From Lepidonotus clava (Eukaryota; Annelida; Polychaeta; Phyllodocida; Polynoidae): a stretch of DNA of 64,000 nt. Both the position numbers and the translations under genes were made by a program. The stretch spans positions 20,891,659 to 20,955,658 of the forward strand of contig OW387140.1 of the NCBI GenBank assembly GCA_936440205.1, read 5' to 3'. The notes beneath the pieces are model-generated. The model saw only the letters and a list, made by a program, of their open reading frames with translations, was not told the origin of the DNA and ran no database searches. Each line of letters starts with the position of its first letter. Position 1 is the first letter of the stretch. This document shows positions 50,648-62,600 of the stretch, piece by piece.

Positions 50648-53600
50648 CATATCCAGACACGAACACATTTTGAAAGCATAGTTTGTGATTTGTTTTCATA
50701 AGAATGAATTCCTTGCAAGCATTGACATGGTTATGTTTAATGACATTGTTTTTGTATTCTAAACTGAAACGAACATCCTGAAGGATTCTATTGAAAATAT
50801 GACCATGAAAGATAATTTGAGGGGACTTTTGGCCATCATGTTGATGCTCATAGCTGCTTAGTAGTTGTACCTAATAAGCATACAATTTTAATACTTCCCT
50901 GATTTAATATTAACTTCAAATATTTTGCTAGCATACCCTTTTTGAAAAGAATGATACAACCTGTTGGGAATTAGGTCCCTAGAAGTGTGCTATGAGCATA
51001 GAGTTAAATGGCATAAAACACGTGAAGGTGGAGTTTGCTAGCATCATCCAGTAAGGGCATCCATTTCCTATTTTTCTTCAGATATTGATACCTAGAATTA
51101 GGTCATAATTATGTATATGATACCAAATATTTACCAATTTTTGTACTAAGGAATTGCATTAAACTGGCAAAATGATTCTTTCAATACAGTTTATAAAAGC
51201 ATTATCATTTTCATGTATTCCACACAGAATGGAAAGGTGATACATCTAAATAGTACATACAACTTGCGGTATGAACTACGATCGTACTATGATATTCTTA
51301 GTCAGCCGCTGGATCACCCGCTGTTTGTTTTACCCTATGTTGATAATTGGGGACTAGGTATGTTATGTTTCCTTCTCCTTCTCTATGGTAATAGCTATAG
51401 AGTGTGTGGCAGTTTCGTGTAGATTCCTGTAACATGTATATCCCAGCAAACTATATCATGACACATGTTACTTTCTTATGTTACCAAACAATGCTCTTTA
51501 TAACATAGTAATTATATTACTATCTTCATATTCTGAAGATATTTTCTAATCATATCTATTGCGATTGTTTATCTACTTATTTTGTATATCAATTCTACAT
51601 ATTACATCAATTATAACTACTCTAATTAAGGTACATTGATATCTTAATGCATCTACTTGAACAGTTAAAATATTTCAAGGATATCCAAGTTGTACAATGC
51701 CTTCATTTGACTTTTCAGGTATTGTTATATCAATTTGTGAGCCTTTCTACCAGAAACTACAGTTTAAGGGTGTCGTCTGTGTAGATGGGATACTGGCAGA
51801 CCTCCTGTCTGATGTTACAAATATAAGACAAGGTGTTGATGCCTACACCTTTATCGTCGATGATCAGGGACGTACTATAAGCCACCCATACCTCTCCAAA
51901 CCAACGGAGGCGAAGAAGATGAATCAACATGTTCACATATCGATGCTAGAGAGAGGGAAGGAAGTTGAGGAGCTTCTCTCGTCTATGCTGTCGTATGTGC
52001 ATTATTAAGCTTTACATCGTGAAATGAACTAATTTCCCATGGCATGCTGAAAATACAAACATTTACATTGTGTAGCTAGTAATCAATTTGATAGCATCAT
52101 GGTTTCTTACATTATTTTTTCAGAAGTGATCGTAACATAATTATGGTTTGACAAGACTGTTGAAAGGTACTTATAATGCAATATATAATTATGTAAAGAC
52201 GAAGCAGAAGTCAAGCAGCATTGCTTTAACTATTATCGGAAGAGTGTTAATGCTTTTCATTTTACAGGAGAAATCAACCTGGAGGTAAAACCGTCAGAGT
52301 GACTGTGCCAAGAGCGAAGGCTGCTTTTCCTGGACAGTGGGTTCACACCTATGAAGCAAAGAAACATTATCAGTGGGCAAAGGTGAACTTTCTATATTGG
52401 ACAACAATTACAATTAAATACGTCAATCAGTTATTAGCTTTATTGTTTGATGACTTTAATATTTTTAGAGAGGCTTCTGTCTCTATCAACGACTATTTCA
52501 CATAACCTCAACTCCACTTCATATCTCTTAGCAAAGGATAACTATAAAATGAAGTCCTTCTTTCTGACAAGGCTACGAAAAAAGAAAGCCATGTTTAGAT
52601 GTTATCGAGAGGCTAATGAAGAAGAAGACAACAATAATAAAAACTAACCAAAAGAGTGTGAGCTTTATGAAACATAAAGGCTTTTTTATATTTGGCCACA
52701 CAATTACTAAAGTTTGTACATGATATTTATGTACAGGTTTTTCGTTTACAGGTTTACATGTTTTACATGTTTTTTGTTTACATGTATACTTATTTTATCC
52801 ACAACTGGTTCTTAGCATTATCTAATTGAAGCATTTTGGCAGAATATTTTCATTGTTAATTTTCAGATACCCAATACTTTCTACACTCTCTTCATTGTGT
52901 CTATGTGGAAAGACGTGCACCTTGATGTCAAGGTTAAACAAACATCAATACATAACTATCTAAATCCATTCTTTATCGAAGAAACTAACCCATGTCAACA
53001 TGAAGGCACGCTTGCAACTACTGGTAAGTAGATAAATGTTTTAAGTTTTAAGTTTTAATATATATTTCAGAAAGTACCCTCTAATTCATTCATAAGATAT
53101 CTAATCATGCCTCCATGTGATAAATATAGGATCTGAGACGAAATAATGACATTTCAAATGATTAAGGTAAAGTTCGACTGACAAGGTATCAATCGTACAG
53201 CAGACATGCCAACAATAGCATTTTCAGGAGGCCATTATTCTTGCAAGTCCAGTAGATCCTAGGATTTAGTAATTGTAATGTTGGTACAGGGGCATTTACA
53301 CATTCAGGAATTAAATATGAAGTTATTATTATTCCTAATTTAGCATATCTTCCCGACAATGCTTAACATAAGCCCTACAATTGTCTCAACAGTTATTACC
53401 TTAGCTTTATGACATTTCCAACAACACTTCCTACAATATACTTCTTACAATGGCCTTAAACATAACTATTTTTTTTTAGTATTTTGTCTTATGTCTGTTG
53501 CAATATTGTTGTTACTACTAGATAGAAAATGTATGTCAGTGTTCATTGTAATGTGTAATCCAGTATAAATGTTATACAGATGAAATCCATGTCCCAAAAT

Positions 53601-56600
53601 GAGCTGGCCACCATAATTATTGGATATCAATTAAATATTTTGTGGTCATTATCATTTGCATTTCTAAAGAATTTAGAATACGTTTTTATGACAAATCTTC
53701 TGAAACCAATATCAATGAATCATGATAAAACTTAATTATTATCTAGAATGATACATTTTGACTTTACTTCATGGCTACGTTGTCATTATCATCACAACGT
53801 TATCACAAAAAAAGTATACACATTATCTATGAATAGCAGGTATATCGATTCTGGTATTAGAATTAAAACTTACAGCGCGTCAAAATACCATTTCAGCAAA
53901 GTCAGCAGTCACACTTGACCTTAAGGCATTTTATGCAAGTTGTCACTTTACATCAGAGGAAGAGAAGGCTAAAGACCTGACTTCCTACTTCTCACCTCAA
54001 TCAACGAGGGATCACAAATGTTTAAGGGTAGGTAAAACAACAATATTATGTCCAAACTTTTCTTTGCCTTATCCAGTATTTGAGAACACTGCAGAGTCTT
54101 ATTCCTTATCTCATGGGGGCTTGCCAACTAACCAAGTGATAATACTGCTGATTGACTTAGGTTATTGGATGTTTATAAATATTATCGATAGCATAATATT
54201 ATTTGGCTGGGCATAACTAGCAACCATATGTAGCCGAATTTTAATCTTCAGTTAAATTGATACGTAATGTATCTGATCACTGTATAGCAATAACTGTAAC
54301 TTATTATGGATATTTCCAATCACAATAATGATGCTAACAAAAATATCTGCAATTATGTCTAGTACTGATTTCCAAAATGAGGATATGATAATATATAGGC
54401 CCTACAAAGGAGGTCATAATAAAGGAGGTGTTTTTCAAGTCTCAATAAGAGTTGGCCATGTTTTACATCCAGGGTGCCCCCCTATGTTTGATATGAGAGA
54501 GGATGCTTCCATAATATATCATAAATATATAAATACAAGAAAATCATACCATTTCATAATTTTGATAATGATAAGTTTCACTCTCATTGGAACATATTAC
54601 ATAGGCTACATATCCAAATGTTCCTATAATGATACTGGAAAGGTTAAATCAGAAAATGTTTTCTATATCGTATTCTTATTTTCTCTTCCATGTTAAGGGG
54701 TATGTGTCTGATGAAGTGCTGATCTCTGGGAATGTTGACTCCCTCTGGAAATCTGAACAATGTCAGAAATACAACCATTCAATTCAGTGGTGGCATCTGG
54801 TGACACTTGGTGGAGTTAAGCGAATATATCCTGCTGCAAATATCACATATGATCCTCTCTCTCAACCATGGTATCTATACTAATGTACATTTATATTATA
54901 TCAATAATGATGCGGGCAGAAATATAACAATAGTGAAGTTTAATTTCAATGTGTCCTTTCCACTCGTTTACATTTTCAGAGATGTTCAGGCTAATGTACT
55001 CAATATTCTTAAGATTAGCCTATGGAAACCAATATGAATTAATAATTATCATCGTTCTTCTGAAAGAACTATAAAACATAATTTCGATGTCGGGTTTATG
55101 ATAATTATGATAATCAATGATAACAGTTATCAAAGTACTAGTTTAATAGGTACAATTTATATTCAGCATAATTGTATACATAAGGGTTCAATAGTTTAAT
55201 TCCTTAGAGTGATAGTCATTTACAGCAAAGGAAAGGTTCCCTATCCTATTTCATGATTTAGACAAGCAAGTAGGGTATCTTTTATTTCTCGTAAAAAAGG
55301 ATAATCTACACGATGTTCTCCCCAATCCTTGCACAGAGATTTTCAATGAGTAAAGGTCAGTCCATGTTTATTCTATCAAAGGTATGTCAAAGCCCTTGCA
55401 GTGGACGAGAGTATCATACTCACCCTAGTACAGACTGGAAATGAGCCAGCAATTATGATGTCAAGTCTCATATATGAAGGAAGGTCAGTTGAATGTAATT
55501 CATAAATGAAAGATTGTTGTGGAATTTAATCAAAAATGATAAGTGCATTTAAATATAAAATGAAACCTACGCTATAAGTGGTCAAAGAGAAGTGACCATT
55601 ATGGTTCAATGTTAAGGATTATTTAATGCAATTTCATTACGCAATATAAAGTATGTAAAGTGGGTATACCAAAAAAGATGCAGTATATTCATAAAAGGTG
55701 TAAGAACAAAAAAGTCTTGGTGTATTGTTTCTCGACTCGAACATGGCAGGAACACTGCATTCTCTACAACAATATATCATGTGACAAAAGGAACAAATTT
55801 CAACTTGAGTTGAATATTTGACAAAATATTTCACTCTGATGGAAATATGTACTCTAGTGCAAATCCAATCGACACAATACATTTGAAATAGATTCACATC
55901 CTCCTTCATTTCCAGAAAAGACACAAGAGATGCTAAACTCGGTGTCCCAGTGGCAGTGGTGGGTGCACAGTTTAGATATTCATTTTTCCTGACAAGGCTC
56001 CTTCATATGTTTCCATCTTGCCAAATAGACACTTTCAGGTATGTAAATTATTATGAAAAATGTTGATCAATGCTGTTATTTGCAATTCTTAAAGTAGTAA
56101 AAGGAAACGATCATGTCTGTAGACCAAGATTCGAATTTTGATAAAGCCTCTAGAAAGATTGATTTCTATGAGAAGGAAAGAAAATAACATATTTTTGTAT
56201 GGTGTCTTCTGTTTGCTGATCATATATACAAAACTAATGGCTTTATGAAAAGTATAACAATGAAGACGTATCTATTATTATGCATCTGTCTGGTGAACCA
56301 TGCCAATTGACAATTAATTTTGTTGTTCTTGCCTGTAGTTGTTTCCTCCTTGATGAAAGTGGAGCGGTCTTCCTTCATACAGATGTAACTGACCCACGAG
56401 GCCAGGAGCTCGGACATATCATTGACATGGTAAGTTTATCCATTGTGAGTATTGGAGTGATGTATTGATTTCACAAAGGTGGAAGAAAGCTGTTTCGATT
56501 GAAAAATTAAAACTGTGACATAAAAAGGTTGTTACCTTTGTGAGACAAACCTACTAGCTCTTCGTAACTGGTTTTCGTTATTAGGCAAATCAGCTGATTA

Positions 56601-59600
56601 GTGTTTGATAATGCCTGATTCTTTCTGTTGCCATATATCGGGATATTATTTCGAAATGACATTGAAAATGGATCATTAGGTGTGGTTGCTTTGATTGACA
56701 GGCAGAATGAATACGAATGAGATACTAATTAAAATTCACATGATTGTCCTAATCACCGAAATCAGTTACGAAAATATGGCCCCAGCTGCTTCACTAAGAC
56801 GGGTCGATTTGTTTTTCCTTTCATGAGGTAATGCACAAGAATGCTACTTGAGTGTAGTTCAAATCGGTTTTGTCAGAATACAGAATTAAACATGTAATGT
56901 CTCCATGAATGTTTCCACAGGATTTGTATGGTCTATTATCTTGGTAGGAAAATGAAACTGGTTGTTTCTGTACAATATTTACTCTAGTAGCCCTAGTTTA
57001 AGAAAGTCTATTCTATGAAGGTCAGTAAATAACAGATGAAAAATAGAGGACTATCATGTATATAATGATTATGATTTATTTGAGTGTTTCTTCAACAGGA
57101 ACCCGCCATTGCAAGGGATCTAAAGTTGAAACAGCATCTTGTCTTTGGCAGCTGTATTATAGCGGAAAAACTACAAGTTCAAACACATTGGAAGGTACGT
57201 AAATGCATATTGTTGTATGATGTATTGCTTATTGTAAAGGTATTATGTTGAGGAACACTGTGCATCGGGCTTGCATAGTAGAACATCCACTGGTAAGTCC
57301 TGTTGAGTACAAGTGGTAGACTGGCAGACATCTGGTCCTGTTACCTACGGGCCAGGGGTAGGACTAGGACTATGTTTACAACCTGTGTAGCATTGTGGAG
57401 GTGTACGGGTGCCACGTGTTCAAATGCAATGGATAAGAATGAATATTAATATGTGATATATTGAAATAACAATATACTTCAAATTCCATCTACAGTCACA
57501 TGATATTGTATTTATCAATTGGACCTGTCATTTTACATTTTGAGGGTACATGAACCATGAACTGATCTTTTATTTATTAATTTTTAGCTTTCATTACCAA
57601 GACAGTATCCTGTGGACTACACAAAGGGGGACCCATCATACGAGATTCATGCTGTGCATGGTACAAATGCTTTTATTGTTCTGAAGAACAAGGTGGCCAC
57701 GACTGACGAACCCTCACACCCTTCCTGTTTGGTATGTCATTTTACCTGATAATGCTAATACTAACACTTACTCCTTACATTGAATGGGCCTAGTTTATAT
57801 TTGTGAGTAGTCAAATGTGTCCTTTGTTAACCCAATAAGGGACAGGGTATCACATTTGCTCATACATAATGATGAAATGTTTCTTGTCCTTTGAAAAAAA
57901 AAAGATGATTTCTTACAAAGTTGTAATTCTTAGAATCACGGGAAAACTTATTTGTGTGGTTTTACCTGCAGGTTAGCCTACATCAGGATGGTTGCTGGGT
58001 TATATGTAGACAAATCACGTGGCTTTAGAATATGAATTTAACTTAATCATATCCTTTTTTGTTCTTAAATCTAGTTATCATTATATTTTTGAAGTTTATA
58101 TTCTTATACATCAAAGATGTTTAAGTCATTTTGAATGTTTTAATTATAGATCAATAATAACAATTAATTATTTATTTCCTATAGATTTTGCAGTGATTTC
58201 GTTGACAAAAATTAGTCCAAATTAGCCTGCAGGTGCTTGAAATACTGTAGATCAGCTATCCCTGGCACACTGTGAACTGATGTTATGAATTTAAACAAGT
58301 CATGTTTAGGGTCTAAGCATGTTTAGAATCTAAACACATGAAATTGCATGGGTTTAAAGTCTAAACACTTGGAACTTCTAAACATGTATAGGATTAGATA
58401 TGTTTAGAATCTTAACACATAAAACAAGGGGAGAAGAAAACTGGATGTGAACTGTTTTAACAAATATAAGCTAAAGGTATAAAATTAGTTTTAAGTCATT
58501 TCAGGGATGCATTGATCTGAGGATGGGGAAATGTAGCATAAGGGCCTGAATAATATGGCAGACCTATTGCATGGCCTGAGCCTGCTTTATTTACCTTATT
58601 TTCAGTCCAACTTTTCTCCACCAAATTACAATGTATCCCACTTCCATGTAATTCTTCAAGATTTCTTCTAAATGTTGATGTAAATTCATTATAAAATTCA
58701 GAGAATTGTTTTAGGTGTAGTAGATTATTTTTAAAATGTATCTGTGTACTGACGTCAGTCCTAAGTTAAAGAAGCTATATGTGTAAAGCAGTGTTAGGGC
58801 TGAGAGTTAATCTCTTCTTGTTGTGCTTGAAGAGTGGAGGCTAACCAGGGGGCCAGAGTAAGAATGGGCACATAGCAGGCTGCAAGGCAGAGTGTTGCAA
58901 ATCATTGGTTTAGATAACACCTCATATAGCAATAGGCCAGGATACTGGGTTTATTAAGGGACTTTCACAGGCACGTTTGGCTACATGACTAGGAACGTTG
59001 GGTGTGTGAGTTGAGTGGATTAGCCTAAGGACTGTTGATTGTCAACGGAAACTCAGTGACTTACATCATATGTTTGGGACTTTAATAAACAACATCCTTT
59101 CATGCAAGTGTTTGTGACAGCTCTAGATGAGGAACAATGTCTCCAGATGATTTGCGGCTTTAATAATGGGAAGACAGCGACTTGGACTTGCTTATATAAT
59201 AGAATAATGAGTTGAAGAATGATGCTTAATCACTCCCCTAGCATAAACAATAAAGTAAACCCCCATAGTTCAATGGAATGTTTTAGAATGTATTTTTGGG
59301 TTTAAGGAAAATTGTCTTGTATGTGTTCTTGAAGATGTACTTTGTTTAGACACCTTTCTCATATACAGACAGAAATACAGTGTAGGATATGGGTCTCAAG
59401 ATTCTGGAATTCACTAGTGAAAGCTTAGCCTTACCTGGCCCCAGTCCAGAGGTCAATTCTGCATTTATATGTGCATGATATTGACTGAGGATTGACTCTA
59501 GGCTGAACTTTATCTTTTGGTTAATCAATTAAGAACAGGAAATGATTCCAAAAGAACATCAGTGAAAATTACCAAAGATATTGCTTCTATTGACCTAAGT

Positions 59601-62600
59601 ACTAAAGTCTTAAAACTCTGAAGTGAAACATCACTTTTAGCTAAAAGGTATTTGCCTAAACATCAAATACAACCTAAACATTTAGACTTTGAACACCTGG
59701 AAGACCTAGACACTTTTACAAGTAAACATCTAAATGCCATACATTTATAAACATTTAACTCTAAACACCAAGAATTCTAAACATGTTTAGAGATATAAAG
59801 TGTCTCAAAAGTTGATGCAACGAAGTGTTGCGGAATATGTTTAGATTCTAAACACCTGTTTTAACAGTGTATAGGGAGAATTCTTGATGGTGTTCCATGT
59901 AATCTGAAACTTATCTAATATTTTTTTGACATATTTATTGTAGATTGTAGCAAAGAGTTATGAAACCTAATCAATAGTGAGCTGTAAACCCTGATTCACT
60001 TTTCCCATGTAATCCCATGCTAATTTATTGATGACCTATATCATTGTATGTGTTATGGCCCACAGATCTCCGAGGATGTTCATGAGTGCAAAGACCAGGA
60101 TGCCCATGATGGATTGAGGTGTCCTTGTTACTCACCACTACAGTTTGACTACTGTAACTACACCTTTCCATGGTCGTAAGTATTCAACCCAAATCCCTTT
60201 ACTGAACAGGGTTTAGCAAGGGTGATTAGTATGGGTTAGGATATCAGGGTACTCATTTTAGGAAATAATTATGTTCCATGTCAACTTCAAAGACCCTGTA
60301 AGACAATTTTAGTATTCAATTTATCAAGGACTATCAGATGAAGTTAGTAGTATATTGGCAGTGGCTTTTCTTTCATTAGGTAAAGAATACTTTTAAAATA
60401 TAAACTGACTCCAAAATATATTATAGTAAACTATCTAGTTTGGCTTCAGGTTCATAGAAATGTGAAGCTGGTTTTAGTATGTCAGTGGCTCTTTAATCAA
60501 CCCTGTAGAAACCACAGATCAGAGCCTGCAGATTGCACTCATGAATTACTGGAGTTCCCAATGTACAAACTGATTTGTCCACTGTTTGTTTACTATCGTT
60601 TGAGAAAATACAATTTGATAATATTGATGTATCATAATTATACTGCCCAATACTTATTTTTCTCATTGGATTTCTAGATCAGGGCTCCCACACACGTGTC
60701 CCCTGTCAGTTGTTCCGACACCATTGGTTCCTGCCCCTAATGCAATGTCTCGCAGTTTCAAATCATGTATTGCACCTGTAGATTGCAAACATATGAAGAC
60801 AATAAGGTGAGTGCGATGGCTGGTATCTATGATAAGGCCCTGTTGCCTACCTAAAGAACACTGTCTGATTAGCAACATCGGATGACTGGTATAGCTAAAT
60901 CTATTTGGCTTTCTACATTTAAGGAAAGACGACAGAAGCTAGTTTGGCAGTCATTTCTCCTAGAATTGTTTTGTAATCTTAAGTTTAGCTGATGAAATAT
61001 GGTAATTATTTTTAGAAATTAATCTATAACGTGGTGTAATATATACATTAAAAGAGCAATGATTCATGGAGAAGTATAGTCAAAACGTGTTTTTACTATT
61101 ATCATTTGAACTCTGAAACCTCATTTATCATAAAAAAGTTATACATTTCAAACTTCACTAATCTATTCGTAACATTGTTGTGGAACATTGTCTCAGAAAT
61201 TTTATAATAATCTTGGTTTATTTCCTATACTGTATGAAAAGAAGTGGATTAAAAGGTACCGATTTTTGACAGTGAATAAAAACAAAGACCAATATCAGAT
61301 TTGCTACTCAGGTGGATTTTGGAAACATCCTAATTCACAAAATAAAGACAAATAATTATGCTGTATCATGCAATATAACATATGGAAAACATATAATTAA
61401 TTCCGCAGATATAAATGTTTCGTCAACTTGACCGCAAACTTACGTGTCTGTCATTAATGTACGCAATAGTAGACAATGGTTTTTGAATATATATAATACT
61501 ACATTAAGATCTTTCATCTTGTTGTCACTTATCTTAAACAATTTTAATCGTGGAATGAGCTAAAGAGAGAGGGCCAGTGAAATTTCAATATTGTTAAATT
61601 CTCATATCTTACCGTAGGTATAGTGCTTAAGTATAAATATATAATATTATTATAACTTTGAAGTGATCCCTTATGATAGAAAACTGTGTTCCTATATCAG
61701 ATCACACATTGAGTCCCCTGTAAGCCTGGCATAGGCTGTCTGTGCGTGACGTCACACAAAATGACAGTTATATTTAAATTTCAAAATTATAAATCCCATA
61801 ATGAAATATATTTTTGATTTTTCCTTTCATGAATCATTTTATTTGGTTATTTTGAATACGTTTAGGCTCATAAAAAACACTAAGATAGATTAAATGTTAT
61901 TTTTTCTGTTTTATCATTTTTCAACTGTTCTGCTTGTGACGTCACATACAGATAATTTCTCTGTGCAGGCAGTGTCTGATGCATGCAGGGGAACTCAGTT
62001 TGATGGAAACAAAATGTGAATAAAACAAAAACTATTAAAGATAAATGCATAAAATTTGGTATGGTTATTCCCTGGATGGTAAAGATCATGGCACTATAAT
62101 ATTAATTTATGGTCACTGGCCCCTCCCTTTAAATGTGCGATGTTACTAAATAACTACTAATTCGAACCTAGAGAATGCTACCATAAATAGTTGTGTGCTA
62201 TGTGTAAACAACAAACACTTGTTTTGCAGTGACTGTGACCTCCTCCCTGGCTGTTCTTGGTGTGCAACCACAGGCTCAAAACACATGAGCTGCTCTCTAC
62301 AATCCAACTGTAGCTCAACCAATGACAGGCGAATAAACTCAGTTATAGCAGGAATATCTGTTACCTGTATTGTCTTGATCATCGTAATTGCCATATCATG
62401 CCTCTTATGGAAGAAAGGATTTAACTTGAAGAGGAGAATGAAACAACGCTTCTCTACACAAACCAACCAAAATCATCAGAGCCATAACAATTACAACACA
62501 GCTATTGGCAGGGACAATGAAGCATTTGAAAATGAAGCTTGTTACCACACCATACCACCAATAGGTCTGAAGGCTGATGGTGGCATACAACCACCAACAA

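Noticed and set aside
54328-54696. Open frame extending cyclase-like gene 2 exon 15 upstream
   Set aside because: The family alignment starts at GYVSDEV; the upstream peptide is low-complexity and AT-driven, and an acceptor lies at 54697.
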